Shown: positions 1-9,076 of the stretch, piece by piece
How positions within the stretch are numbered: position 1 is the stretch's first letter
Layout of the letters: each line of letters starts with the position of its first letter
From: an uncultured Saprospiraceae bacterium
GTDB lineage: Bacteria; Bacteroidota; Bacteroidia; Chitinophagales; Saprospiraceae
Reading direction: 5' to 3'
Assembly: GCA_937928405.1 (NCBI GenBank)
Contig: CALFWZ010000006.1
Coordinates: 1 to 64,000, forward strand
Length of the DNA: 64,000 nucleotides
The notes under the pieces: model-generated
What the model was told of the DNA's origin: nothing
What the model saw: only the letters and a program-made list of their open reading frames with translations
The model's database searches: none
Program-made: the position numbers and the translations under genes

Positions 1-141
1 GCATTAGAAAATGCAGCTTCTATCGCTGGAATGGTGCTGACCACCGAATGTGTGGTTACAGACAAGCCAGAAGAAGCAGGTGCTGGTGCTGGCGGTCACA
101 TGCCTCCAGGTATGGGTGGCGGAATGCCTGGCATGATGTAA
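1..141 (+). CDS. groEL: GroEL chaperonin, C-terminal end (partial)
   Basis: The window opens inside a gene whose last 47 codons read [16 protein letters not shown], then VVTDKPEE, then a Gly/Met-rich tail ending GGMPGMM. This is the typical C-terminus of the 60 kDa chaperonin GroEL, which folds proteins in the cytoplasm with GroES. The ATP site and apical domain lie outside the window. A strong intrinsic terminator follows within 40 bases of the stop, so groEL is the last gene of its operon. The call is firm because both the [12 protein letters not shown] segment and the GGM tail are present. Confidence 0.95.
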   Translation, partial: ALENAASIAGMVLTTECVVTDKPEEAGAGAGGHMPPGMGGGMPGMM

Positions 142-178
142 GCAATGCATCCTTTACTTTAATGAAAATAAAATTTTA

Positions 179-210
179 TGCGACCTTCACTTGAGGGTCG
201 CATTTTTTTT
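179..210 (+). terminator. Intrinsic terminator of groEL
   Basis: TGCGACC (179-185) pairs with GGTCGCA (196-202) and is followed at once by eight T residues. It lies 38 bases after the groEL stop codon on the same strand. Confidence 0.9.
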
Positions 211-471
211 GTAAATTAGAACATTGTCATCTATATTATTTTTAAATATAACATGCTCAAAATTTAATTGTTAACTTCTTTTTACTAAATTTAGGTAATC
301 GAAGACTCCCAGTATTAGAGTATTCGTAAATACAGACCTTATTTCACACCACACCAAATGAAAAAAACGAAAAAGAGTGGAACAGAGAGATTAGTAACCC
401 CTCTTTACGGAGTCTGTCAGATTTAATTCTGGCAGATTTCTTATTTTTGTATAAACAAACTTATAATAAAT
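211..471. other. Intergenic region between groEL terminator and dehalogenase gene
   Basis: AT-rich and without a credible reading frame. It holds a short direct repeat, CTGTCAGATTT and CTGGCAGATTT, at about 415-439, and then a TATTTTTG box at 442-449. The repeat could be a regulator site for the downstream gene, but nothing else supports that. Confidence 0.5.
442..449 (+). promoter_or_regulatory. Candidate Bacteroidota -7 promoter box of the dehalogenase gene
   Basis: TATTTTTG fits the Bacteroidota TAnnTTTG -7 consensus and lies 22 bases before the ATG at 472. I see no convincing TTG at -33, so the call rests on the -7 box and its position. Confidence 0.45.
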
Positions 472-1158
472 ATGGCAGTAACGTACGCTTTTGACGTTTA
501 CGGCACCTTGATAGACACCAATGATATTCAAGAAGCATTGGTCAGTCTCGTCGGTGACAACGCACCCCTCTTGATGGATGCTTGGCGTAGCAAACAACTC
601 GAATACTCCTTTCGGCGTGGCTTAATGAATCGCCATATAGACTTCTCTGTTTGTACTAGACAGGCACTGATTTATTGCTGTCAATACTATAATATAATTC
701 TGACAGAAGCGGAAGAAAATAGAATCATGGAAGCTTATCAATCATTGCCGATTTTTCCAGAAGTGGCAGAGGTGCTTCGTGATTTAAAAGAAAAAGATAT
801 TCCTTTTTATGCCTTTTCTAACGGTAGTAGTTCTGCCGTAAAACACCTTTTAGAACAAGCCGGCATCTTAGATTTGTTTACAGGTATTGTCAGTACCGAG
901 GCGGTGCAAAATTTTAAACCCAGCCCACTGGTGTATGAATATTTTTTGAAAGTCACCAATACGCCCTTACCGGATGCTTGTCTAGTTTCTGGAAATAGTT
1001 TTGACATTTTGGGTGCAAAATCAGCGGGCTTAAAAACAGTTTGGATAAAACGAAATGCACATCAATTTTTTGATCCTTGGGGAACGGCTCCTGATCGGGT
1101 GATTCAAGCGTTGGGTGAATTACAGGGGTTTCTAGCTTCAGAAATGGTGACTAAATAA
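472..1158 (+). CDS. (S)-2-haloacid dehalogenase, HAD type II
   Basis: A 228-residue HAD-superfamily hydrolase expected to replace the halogen of L-2-haloacids with hydroxyl in the cytoplasm. The nucleophile is D8 in FDVYGTL. The catalytic residues known from L-DEX YL (D10, T14, R41, S118, K151, Y157, S175, N177, D180) are all found here exactly two positions earlier: D8, T12, R39, S116, K149, Y155, S173, N175, D178. That is unusually complete support for dehalogenase over a generic HAD phosphatase. One difference is F177 where L-DEX has Trp. The start ATG lies just after a TATTTTTG promoter box, and a bidirectional terminator separates it from the convergent MORN gene. The physiological substrate is unknown. 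Confidence 0.85.
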   Translation: MAVTYAFDVYGTLIDTNDIQEALVSLVGDNAPLLMDAWRSKQLEYSFRRGLMNRHIDFSVCTRQALIYCCQYYNIILTEAEENRIMEAYQSLPIFPEVAEVLRDLKEKDIPFYAFSNGSSSAVKHLLEQAGILDLFTGIVSTEAVQNFKPSPLVYEYFLKVTNTPLPDACLVSGNSFDILGAKSAGLKTVWIKRNAHQFFDPWGTAPDRVIQALGELQGFLASEMVTK

Positions 1159-1167
1159 AACAAAAAA

Positions 1168-1202
1168 ATGCCTTTCCTCTAGTGAGAAAAGACATCTTTT
1201 TT
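1168..1202. terminator. Bidirectional terminator between convergent genes
   Basis: An interrupted hairpin at 1168-1195 (ATG/CAT, CTTT/AAAG, CTC/GAG around loop TAGT) has A residues before it and T residues after it. It can end transcription of the dehalogenase gene on plus and the MORN gene on minus. Confidence 0.65.
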
Positions 1203-1228
1203 ATTAACTGTTTGTGTTATCTTTTAAA

Positions 1229-2236
1229 TTATTCTGCTTTATTTTTTGGCAAGTTAGCCAATCCTCGTTCTTTTTGTAATGTTTTCACTTCTACCATTAC
1301 TCGATCAATCAGATCGTAGTGCATGGCGCTGGTAGAGGCATATTCTTTAGCAGAAGAAAGAAAATCTCCAGCCATTTCGTAGTCACCGTTGGTTTTAAAT
1401 TCCATCGCGATTCCCATCCAAGCTAATTGAAAATTAGTTTCTGTATTCAGAATATCAGTGATCTGCAAATTTGCTTCTTCTTTTATTTGTTGCAGGCTAC
1501 CAGCTATTTTTTTACCATTCTTAAAAATGTAGGCAGCACGATTACTCAAGCGCCCTTTTCTCCAATTGGAAATTAATTTATCGCCATTTTGGAAATTAAA
1601 GATGGCCTTTCCACTCAATCTATTCATGCTCCAATCACCACTTAAAGTATCTCCGCTAGACCAAGTAATCATTCCCTCTCCCTGACGCATTCCGCCATCA
1701 ATCATTCCACTAAATACACTCTTATCAGAACGGATTAATGTTCCTTCTCCGTGTGGAATTCCATTTTGCCAGTCACCGCTATATAGAGCGCCATTTTTAT
1801 AACGCATGGTACCTTTTCCGTGAATAGATCCATCCATAAAAGCTCCTAAGTATTCATCTCCATTTTCGAAGATCGCAGCTCCTTGGTCACCGATCATATC
1901 ATCTCTCCATTCTCCATCGTAGGTTGTTTTCTTGTTAACCATTTTACCGTAACCATGACGATTACCATTCTTAAAACTACCTTCGTAGTAAACATCATTG
2001 GACCAAGTCATTTTTCCTTCGCCATTTGGCTTACCGTCTTTGATCCCGCCTTCGTAGCTTCGACCGTCTTCCCAAGCAACGTAGCCGTTGTCACAGTTAA
2101 GATCTACATCGACACAGGTGGTTTCAATTACTCCACCATTTGTCTGAGCAGGATATCTAATAATATACTGGGCCGACAAAAATCCGGGAACTGTCAAAAA
2201 AAGAAAAAGAATTAAGTTGGTTGTTAAGGTACGCAT
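1229..2236 (-). CDS. Exported MORN-repeat protein
   Basis: The product begins with a clear signal peptide (MRTLTTNLILFLFLTVPG, cleavage near LSAQ), so I use this internal ATG; a longer frame runs up to 2278. After a short Cys-containing segment (CVDVDLNCDNG) come about seven MORN units of the form YxGxxxxGxxxGxGxM, spanning roughly two thirds of the chain. The last 80 or so residues are helical and lack repeats. MORN arrays form extended beta-hairpin ribbons, and in Bacteroidota such exported proteins usually have no known function. Adjacent genes give no functional hint. Confidence 0.75.
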   Translation of the reverse strand: MRTLTTNLILFLFLTVPGFLSAQYIIRYPAQTNGGVIETTCVDVDLNCDNGYVAWEDGRSYEGGIKDGKPNGEGKMTWSNDVYYEGSFKNGNRHGYGKMVNKKTTYDGEWRDDMIGDQGAAIFENGDEYLGAFMDGSIHGKGTMRYKNGALYSGDWQNGIPHGEGTLIRSDKSVFSGMIDGGMRQGEGMITWSSGDTLSGDWSMNRLSGKAIFNFQNGDKLISNWRKGRLSNRAAYIFKNGKKIAGSLQQIKEEANLQITDILNTETNFQLAWMGIAMEFKTNGDYEMAGDFLSSAKEYASTSAMHYDLIDRVMVEVKTLQKERGLANLPKNKAE

Positions 2237-2344
2237 GGTGCTTATTTTGTTTTTAAAAATAATGGGAGAAAAATCCAAGGGGATGGAAGGAAGGGAATTA
2301 TTTTAGACGCAATCAATAAAACAAAAAGCGTACCGATACAAACA

Positions 2345-2383
2345 AAAGCACCCCGTACAATTCCAGATTATACGGGGCGCTTT
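2345..2383 (-). terminator. Terminator of the FG-GAP protein gene
   Basis: AAAGC-A-CCCCGTA (2345-2357) pairs with TACGGGG-C-GCTTT (2371-2383). On the minus strand the hairpin runs into GCTTTTGTTTGT. It lies 30 bases downstream of the stop of the minus-strand gene starting at 4665. Confidence 0.8.
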
Positions 2384-2412
2384 AACATATTAAATTTATC
2401 TAAAAATTATTA

Positions 2413-4665
2413 TTAATTAACAATCAGTTTTTTAACACTCTCTTTTCCATCAATAGAAATTTTACAAAAATAAATACCCGAACCAAAATCTTTGGTATTA
2501 ATTCGAAGCGTTTCTCCGTTGAATGCCCGATTATAAACGGTTCGACCTAATAAATCATAGATAGCGACGTCGAATAATTGCCCGGTAAAAGCCTCCATTT
2601 GTAGTTCTACATAATCTGTTGCTGGATTTGGCAAAACCCTAAAGGCTGGACCTTCAGAAAGATTTTGGGTACCAACCGACCCATCAATATTAAGGTCTGT
2701 CTGGTAAAGATTGAGTCCTCCTCGAAAATTGCCCAGCAACACATCCAGCACTTCGTCTCCATTAATATCTGTTATACTGATTCTCGACTCTTCTCCCACT
2801 CTAACATTATCTCCATACGTATCATCTACTAAATTAAATGCGCCATCTAGATTGTTTTCAATATTATCATATCGATAAATATTTCCCCGATAGCTCCCAC
2901 AAAACAACGTATAACTTCCATCAAAGTCCACAAAATACGGAGCAGACATTCCGCTATCAAAACCAATCGCAGCCACGTCTACTTCTCCAAAAAAAGGATT
3001 GTTAGGTGCCCCAGTATGTACGGGTTGAAAAATAGGATTGGTCGGCGTACCAATATTAGGTAGATAATTTAAATTTCCATTTCGCTCTCCAATCACCAAA
3101 TCCAGCGCACCATCTCGATTGATATCTACCAACGTCGGGGTACTATTCTGACCAACATCGATTCCTAGGTAGTTTGGGGTAATGGTAAATTGAAAAGTAT
3201 TGCCAGCACCAGCGGTATTTTCACCATAGAACAAAGAGCCATTCTGATATCCAACCATCATATCAAGATCACCGTCACCATCCAAATCACCAAAGGTGGG
3301 TGCAAACCCCCAAGCGTTACTATTGTATTGAGAAAAATTTAGATAGTCATCATCAAAAAGTGTAAATACCGGTTCGGTGAGGGTTCCAGTATTACGGTAT
3401 AAAAATAATCGAGGATCTCTTTCATTAAAAGGTTGATAAAAAGTATTGGTACCTACAATAATATCTTTTAACCCATCCTGATCAAAATCCACAAATACAG
3501 GACTACTACCACTTCCCATATCAATTGTATTATGGGTCAATAAATCTTTTCTTTGAAAATTAAAATTGGGTGCCGCGTCTGTCCCATCATTTCGGTAATA
3601 CCATAAATTAAAATAATCTTCCACCCGACGCGGTGAATTGGGTGCCGCTAGTAAATCACGTTTTCCATCATTATTAACATCGACATAGAAAGAAGCAGGA
3701 AAAGAAGCCAAATCAACAGGTACATCCGTAGAAGGGTAATTACAGTCTTGCTCGACCATCGTCGCCATATCTGAATTACCACCGTTTTCTAAAAAAGTCA
3801 AGGCATCAAAAGAAATATCTCCAAGCACCACTTCTTTGTCACCATCTCCGTCGTTATCAAAAGTCAAAATGGTAGAACCAGCATGTCGGGTATCTCCTTG
3901 TAATTCGGTAGCCCCAGTACAACAAGCCCCCGGTTCAATCGGTAAACAAACACAAGTGGACAAACCATCCTCAAAGATTCCTCCAAAGCAATCTGTCTCC
4001 TGATCAAACAAAAGACTATCAACACCAAAACCATCTTCTACAGATTGATTGGTGAAGTATTCCATATAACCACCATTAACTCCAAAAGAGATGATATCTA
4101 AATCTCCATCACCATCGATATCATCAATAGCTGGTAGATCCTGTGAAGAGACATATAGATTTGTAAAACTTCCATTGGTCAATCGGAAAGGAATCACGTT
4201 AAATTGAAATTGTGGAAAATAAAAGGGCGCGAATTTTAATTCATTATCTTCATAATATCCTCTTAATACTTCCACTCCTGAAATACCGGGCGTACGAGCA
4301 GCGGTAAAAATGTCCATTGCTCCATCCTGGTTAAAATCTCGTAGCAATACCCAATCTACGAGATCTGGAAAATTTTCTGCATAACGAGGAGCATAGGTAT
4401 ACTCCGGTTGATTAGCAATCCCGTCATTTAGATAAACAATAGAGACATTACCACTTCGGTCAAAAACGAAGAGGTCCAAAAGACCATCGTTATTAAAATC
4501 TGCATTAGAAACCTGTGGAGTATTGATTCCTCCGGTCAATGGATTTTTAATAACTGTATTATTTACCCTAAAATCGAAGGTCAGCGGTGATAAATCCTGT
4601 CCTGTTAAGGTACCGAAAAACAAGATAAAGGATACCAAAAATGTAAAAACTCGAATAGAAATCAT
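2413..4665 (-). CDS. FG-GAP/VCBS-repeat exported protein with T9SS sorting domain
   Basis: A 750-residue secreted protein. A signal peptide (MISIRVFTFLVSFILFFGTL, then TGQ) is followed by repeated integrin-like calcium-binding units of the type DFNNDGLLDLF, DFNQDGAMDIF, DIDGDGDLDII, DLDGDGDLDMM and DINRDGALDL, which build a beta-propeller. A Cys-rich insertion lies between repeats (CFGGIFEDGLSTCVCLPIEPG). The last 75 or so residues form a type A T9SS sorting domain: FRVLPNPATDYVEL, then YDLLGRTVY, GIYFCKI and KKLIVN. The protein is therefore expected to be exported by Sec, passed through T9SS and attached to or released from the surface. Its ligand is not apparent. Confidence 0.85.
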   Translation of the reverse strand: MISIRVFTFLVSFILFFGTLTGQDLSPLTFDFRVNNTVIKNPLTGGINTPQVSNADFNNDGLLDLFVFDRSGNVSIVYLNDGIANQPEYTYAPRYAENFPDLVDWVLLRDFNQDGAMDIFTAARTPGISGVEVLRGYYEDNELKFAPFYFPQFQFNVIPFRLTNGSFTNLYVSSQDLPAIDDIDGDGDLDIISFGVNGGYMEYFTNQSVEDGFGVDSLLFDQETDCFGGIFEDGLSTCVCLPIEPGACCTGATELQGDTRHAGSTILTFDNDGDGDKEVVLGDISFDALTFLENGGNSDMATMVEQDCNYPSTDVPVDLASFPASFYVDVNNDGKRDLLAAPNSPRRVEDYFNLWYYRNDGTDAAPNFNFQRKDLLTHNTIDMGSGSSPVFVDFDQDGLKDIIVGTNTFYQPFNERDPRLFLYRNTGTLTEPVFTLFDDDYLNFSQYNSNAWGFAPTFGDLDGDGDLDMMVGYQNGSLFYGENTAGAGNTFQFTITPNYLGIDVGQNSTPTLVDINRDGALDLVIGERNGNLNYLPNIGTPTNPIFQPVHTGAPNNPFFGEVDVAAIGFDSGMSAPYFVDFDGSYTLFCGSYRGNIYRYDNIENNLDGAFNLVDDTYGDNVRVGEESRISITDINGDEVLDVLLGNFRGGLNLYQTDLNIDGSVGTQNLSEGPAFRVLPNPATDYVELQMEAFTGQLFDVAIYDLLGRTVYNRAFNGETLRINTKDFGSGIYFCKISIDGKESVKKLIVN

Positions 4666-4752
4666 AGACTAACTTTGGTGGTACGAGAATAAATTTGTTA
4701 CTTGGAAATTGATTGATAAAACAAAATCTTCTGCTAAAATACACATTACATA

Positions 4753-6804
4753 ATGAGAAACCACTACTTACGATATTTGTTGTTTTTGATTTGTACACTA
4801 GTTTACAATTGCGTAATTGGACAAACGTCTAATCTTTCTCCTATTTCATTAACAGATTATAAGGTTCAAATGGAGAAGGACGTCCTTATTTTTAACGCTC
4901 CGGGAAGCAACGGAACCACTTCCATGACCATTAGTGGCAACGATGATCTGGTTTCTCTAAACTTTGTGAATGGGAAAGCCACCCTTCCCTATCCGGTCAC
5001 GCAAAGAGGAAAATTACTTTTATTGACCCATAAAAACGCTGCTGGTAAAAATCAATATAAAATGGTCCATGTGGCCAAAAAATCAAACGGTTCTCATCGC
5101 GTAAGAAATATTCCGATGTGGTTATCGGTAGTTCCGCCGTTGATTGCGATTCTACTTGCTTTATTATTTAAAGAAGTGGTTGTTTCACTTTTTATTGGAA
5201 TATGGGCCGGCGCTTTTATTGCCGGCGGATTGAGAATCGAATCACTCTACTATTTTCTGATTTCTATTTTTGAAGTAGTAGAAAAATATGTAGTGAAAGC
5301 GCTAGCAGATTCCTCTCATATTTCGATTATCGTATTCTCCTTAATGATTGGAGGAATGGTGGCCATCATCTCCCGAAATGGCGGAATGGCGGGTGTGGTA
5401 AAGTCCTTATCGCGTTATGCCAAAGATGCCAAAAGTACACAGTTCATTACTTGGGTTTTGGGTGTAGCCATCTTCTTTGACGATTATGCTAATACCTTAA
5501 TTGTTGGAAACACCATGCGTTCGGTGACGGATAAGTTTAAAATCTCTCGCGAAAAGCTAGCCTATATTGTTGATAGCACGGCAGCTCCAGTTTCGGCTGT
5601 GGCCTTTATCACCACTTGGATTGGAGCAGAACTGAGTTATATTGCGGATGCTACGGCCACCTTGCAAGGATTTGATACAGGGATGACGCCTTATGCATTA
5701 TTCGTCAGTTCTTTACGATATTCTTTCTATCCAATTTTGACATTAATTTTCATCTTAATTCTAATTTTTACCAGACGAGATTATGGGCCCATGTGGAAAG
5801 CGGAAAACCGCGCTCGCACCACCGGACAAGTAAGCAGTGCCCGTAACGACGATGAGGACGAACCAGACATGGAAGATTTGTCTCCTGTAAAAGGCGCTCC
5901 ATTAAAATGGTATAACGCAGCAATTCCAGTTCTTGTAGTTATTCTACTTACCATTTTTGGATTAATTGATACGGGTATCGCTTCGGTCTATGGAGAGCTC
6001 GTAGGAAAAGGCATCAATCCAGCTTCTGAAGCTTGGGGAGATGTATGGCCATTGATGTATCAATTGAGTGGTGAAGATGCTTCGTTTTTCATGCGTGTCG
6101 GAAAACTAATTGGTAGTTCTGATTCTTACGTTGCCTTACTCTGGGCCTCGTTTGGAGGATTGCTGGTGGCTATTTTGATGACCGTAGGACAAAAGATTAT
6201 GAAATTAATTGACACCATGCATAACATGACGATTGGATTTAAGACCATGTTACCGGCTTTGATTATTCTGACTTTAGCTTGGTCATTGGCCATCACGACC
6301 GAAGAACTACACACAGCCACCTATATTACCAATTTATTGCAAGACAGTCTAAGTCCATATCTAATGCCAGCCATTATTTTTATTCTAGCTGCCTTTATTG
6401 CATTCTCTACGGGATCGAGTTGGAGTACGATGGCGATTCTTTATCCAATTGCCATTCCAACTACCTGGGCTATTTGTCAAACACAGGGAATTGCTCCAGA
6501 TATCAGTATGGAAATATTACTAAATGTGATTGCTACAGTACTTGCAGCCTCCGTCGTAGGGGATCATTGTTCTCCTATTTCTGATACCACTATTTTAAGC
6601 TCGCTAGCCAGTGATTGTAATCATATTGACCACGTACGAACTCAATTGCCCTACGCTTTGACGGTTGGAATTACGAGTTTAATTGCAGGAAGTTTGGCGA
6701 CCTTTTTCGGAGGAGGAATATTGATTTGTTTGTTGTTGATGTTAGTGAGTGTTGGGATACTTTTTGGAATTGTACGGAAATTTGGAAAACCTAGTGAGGG
6801 GTGA
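4753..6804 (+). CDS. NhaC-family Na+/H+ antiporter with exported N-terminal domain
   Basis: A 683-residue inner-membrane transporter. The NhaC-type core begins near residue 115 (NIPMWLSVVPPLIAILLALL) and contains FFDDYANTLIVGNTMR, STGSSWSTMAILYPIA and VVGDHCSPISDTTILSS, all typical of this antiporter family. It should exchange internal Na+ for external protons and so help pH and salt balance. The unusual part is the N-terminus: a signal-peptide-like helix (residues 1-24, ending VIGQ) and a beta-rich segment of about 85 residues before the first transport helix. Many Bacteroidota homologues carry a similar extension. The gene is divergent from the FG-GAP gene, with 87 bases between starts. Confidence 0.85.
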   Translation: MRNHYLRYLLFLICTLVYNCVIGQTSNLSPISLTDYKVQMEKDVLIFNAPGSNGTTSMTISGNDDLVSLNFVNGKATLPYPVTQRGKLLLLTHKNAAGKNQYKMVHVAKKSNGSHRVRNIPMWLSVVPPLIAILLALLFKEVVVSLFIGIWAGAFIAGGLRIESLYYFLISIFEVVEKYVVKALADSSHISIIVFSLMIGGMVAIISRNGGMAGVVKSLSRYAKDAKSTQFITWVLGVAIFFDDYANTLIVGNTMRSVTDKFKISREKLAYIVDSTAAPVSAVAFITTWIGAELSYIADATATLQGFDTGMTPYALFVSSLRYSFYPILTLIFILILIFTRRDYGPMWKAENRARTTGQVSSARNDDEDEPDMEDLSPVKGAPLKWYNAAIPVLVVILLTIFGLIDTGIASVYGELVGKGINPASEAWGDVWPLMYQLSGEDASFFMRVGKLIGSSDSYVALLWASFGGLLVAILMTVGQKIMKLIDTMHNMTIGFKTMLPALIILTLAWSLAITTEELHTATYITNLLQDSLSPYLMPAIIFILAAFIAFSTGSSWSTMAILYPIAIPTTWAICQTQGIAPDISMEILLNVIATVLAASVVGDHCSPISDTTILSSLASDCNHIDHVRTQLPYALTVGITSLIAGSLATFFGGGILICLLLMLVSVGILFGIVRKFGKPSEG

Positions 6805-6961
6805 TTTGTTGATTTGTGGAATCGTTGAATACCAAAATTGTGGAAATTCACCACAGAGCATTACTACTCAAAAATGAGTTATTAGTTTAGGACTTATCCA
6901 AAAATGTAAAAATTTACAAAAAAATATACCATACCATTTAACAAACTAACGACTCAACAAT

Positions 6962-7549
6962 TTGCAAGAATTACCAATTATTCAAAAAATTAGAGATTGT
7001 AAGGTTTGCGAACCGGACCTTCCGATGGGTGCCAACCCAATTTTGGAGGCAGTGGAGGAATCCCGTATCATATTAGTTGGGCAAGCCCCTGGGCGGATGG
7101 TTCATCACAGTGGCGTACCTTGGTACGATAAGAGCGGTCGACGACTACGTGAATGGATGGGGGTAACAGATCCAGAATTCTATCATTCAGAAAATTTTGG
7201 GATAATCCCTATGGCATTTTGCTATCCAGGCAAAGGTAAATCGGGTGATTTGCCTCCCCGTAAAGAATGTGCTCCACTGTGGCATGAACCGTTGCTAGCT
7301 GCTTTACCTAATGTCCAGCTTACGGTATTGATTGGTGCCTACGCCCAAAAATATTATCTAGGGAAAACTAGAAAAAAGAATTTAACGGAGACTGTGCTAG
7401 CTTTCGAAGAATACTTACCTAATTTTTTTCCTCTCGTACATCCTTCACCACTCAATTTTCGCTGGTTGCGAAAAAACCCATGGTACGAGGAGGAAGTTAT
7501 ACCCTTCCTGCAAGAAAAGATCAGAAAAATTTTAAATAAGGCAGAATAA
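6962..7549 (+). CDS. Uracil-DNA glycosylase family protein, probable Fe-S type
   Basis: A 195-residue member of the UDG superfamily, which removes uracil or related damaged bases from DNA. The water-activating motif is GQAPG (40-44) and the DNA-intercalating motif is HPSPLN (160-165). It has exactly four Cys: C13, C16, C87 and C103. The spacing CxxC and Cx15C matches the 4Fe-4S ligands of family 4/5 UDGs. An in-frame TAA at 6947-6949 rules out an earlier ATG, so the start is TTG at 6962, or less likely the ATG for M22. The gene stands alone between the antiporter and the molybdate operon. Confidence 0.75.
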   Translation: MQELPIIQKIRDCKVCEPDLPMGANPILEAVEESRIILVGQAPGRMVHHSGVPWYDKSGRRLREWMGVTDPEFYHSENFGIIPMAFCYPGKGKSGDLPPRKECAPLWHEPLLAALPNVQLTVLIGAYAQKYYLGKTRKKNLTETVLAFEEYLPNFFPLVHPSPLNFRWLRKNPWYEEEVIPFLQEKIRKILNKAE

Positions 7550-7597
7550 GTTTACTGTAAAAATAATCTAGGACCTAGATGATTCCCCGCAATTCCC

Positions 7598-7605
7598 TAT
7601 CTTTG
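7598..7605 (+). promoter_or_regulatory. Promoter -7 box of the modABC operon
   Basis: TATCTTTG fits TAnnTTTG exactly and ends four bases before the modA ATG at 7610. Transcription should start at or just before the start codon, so the mRNA is leaderless or nearly so. That leaves no room for a leader riboswitch. Confidence 0.6.
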
Positions 7606-7609
7606 CGGA

Positions 7610-8380
7610 ATGAAAAAATTATTTGCTTTTACGATAATTACTTGGTTTTTCCTTTTTAGTTGTGGGGAACCAAAACCGAAAGCCTTACGTCTAGCGGTGG
7701 CCTCCAATCTTCAATATGTTATTGATCCCTTAGTAACAGCTTTCAAAAAAGCGAATCCTGGTGAAGTCGAAATCATTTTGGGTTCATCTGGAAAACTAGC
7801 AACACAAATTATCGGCTCAGCGCCCTTTGATATTTTCATTTCAGCAGATCAAAAATATCCTAAAGAATTGGAAAGAAAGCAATTGACCATAGCATCACCA
7901 CAAACCTATGCACGAGGCGAATTGGTTTTATGGTCTTTGGCTACCAACGATAAATTAGATTTAAATATTCTGGATCTTAGTCAGATCGAACATTTTGCGA
8001 TCCCTAATCCTGAAATTGCTCCTTATGGAAAAGCAGCGGTAGAAGCACTCAAATTTTACGGCTGGTATGACCAACTAGAAAAAAAGCTGGTCATGGGAGA
8101 AAATATTGCTCAAACCAATCAATTTATTATTAATAAAAATGCGCAACTAGGCATGACGGCACTATCTTCGGTTGTAAGTGCTCCCATGAAAAAGCAGGGC
8201 ATTTGGACGACTTTGAATCCCGACTCTTTCACGCCTATTCAACAAGATGTAGTAATTCTCAATAAGACTAATGAAAGAGGGACCGAAGCAGCAGCAACTG
8301 CTTTTGTAAATTTTCTAACTACAAAAGAAGCCCAGAATATTTTGCAACAACACGGCTATAAAATTCCACAAACAAAATAA
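7610..8380 (+). CDS. modA: Molybdate ABC transporter, substrate-binding lipoprotein
   Basis: A 256-residue periplasmic solute-binding protein that captures molybdate or tungstate for import. The N-terminus is a lipoprotein signal with lipobox LFSC (Cys near residue 18). The mature part follows the ModA pattern: RLAVASNLQYVIDPL, then GSSGKLATQI (oxyanion-binding Ser residues), then FDIFISADQKYP, and a late AFVNFLTTKEAQNIL. Length is normal. modB follows after 15 bases and modC overlaps modB, so the three form one operon. Molybdate is inferred from family and operon order; sulfate-type binding proteins differ in these motifs. Confidence 0.9.
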   Translation: MKKLFAFTIITWFFLFSCGEPKPKALRLAVASNLQYVIDPLVTAFKKANPGEVEIILGSSGKLATQIIGSAPFDIFISADQKYPKELERKQLTIASPQTYARGELVLWSLATNDKLDLNILDLSQIEHFAIPNPEIAPYGKAAVEALKFYGWYDQLEKKLVMGENIAQTNQFIINKNAQLGMTALSSVVSAPMKKQGIWTTLNPDSFTPIQQDVVILNKTNERGTEAAATAFVNFLTTKEAQNILQQHGYKIPQTK

Positions 8381-8395
8381 ATAGACTTTAGTCTA

Positions 8396-9076
8396 ATGAA
8401 TTATGCTCCTATCATTTTGAGTTTTCAACTGGCTTTGGTCACCACCATTTGTTTACTAATCATTGGAATTCCATTGGCTTACTGGCTTTCAGAAAGCCGT
8501 AGTCGGATAAAACCGATCCTAGAAGCCACGGTCAGTTTGCCGCTCGTATTACCCCCTACCGTGATTGGTTTTTATTTACTCTTAGCTTTTAGCCCTGATA
8601 GTTCTTTGGGATATTTTCTGAAAACTTATCTTGGATTAGATCTTATCTTTAGTTTTACTGGATTGGTGGTGGGTTCTATTATTTATAGTTTGCCATTCAT
8701 GATTCATCCTATTCAAGCTGGACTCAGTAACTTACCCAAAAACTTAGCAGAAGCATCTTATGTTTTGGGCAAGTCTCGTTGGACGACTTTAAAGCACGTT
8801 TTAATTCCCAACATCAAACCTACTGTTTTTACTGGAATTGTGTTGAGCTTTGCTCATACGCTAGGAGAATTCGGCGTAGTGCTTATGATTGGTGGTAATA
8901 TTCCTGGTCAAACCAGAGTAGCATCCATCGCGATCTACGATCAAGTAGAGGCCATGAATTATGCCGCGGCTCATCGTTACGCACTGATTCTGCTCGTACT
9001 TTCTTTCGTCATTTTATTATTGGTTTACGTCGTAAACGGTCATTATTTTAAAAATATCGGTCGTGCTAGCATTTGA
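8396..9076 (+). CDS. modB: Molybdate ABC transporter, permease
   Basis: A 226-residue inner-membrane protein with about five or six membrane helices. It forms the channel half of the molybdate importer. The EAA loop that contacts the ATPase is visible as EASYVLGKSRWTTLKHVLIPNIKP, with the conserved Gly in place; the motif continues into FAHTLGEFGVVLMIGGNIPG, which is diagnostic for ModB. The gene sits between modA and modC and its last 14 bases overlap modC, so translation of the two is likely coupled. Confidence 0.92.
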   Translation: MNYAPIILSFQLALVTTICLLIIGIPLAYWLSESRSRIKPILEATVSLPLVLPPTVIGFYLLLAFSPDSSLGYFLKTYLGLDLIFSFTGLVVGSIIYSLPFMIHPIQAGLSNLPKNLAEASYVLGKSRWTTLKHVLIPNIKPTVFTGIVLSFAHTLGEFGVVLMIGGNIPGQTRVASIAIYDQVEAMNYAAAHRYALILLVLSFVILLLVYVVNGHYFKNIGRASI

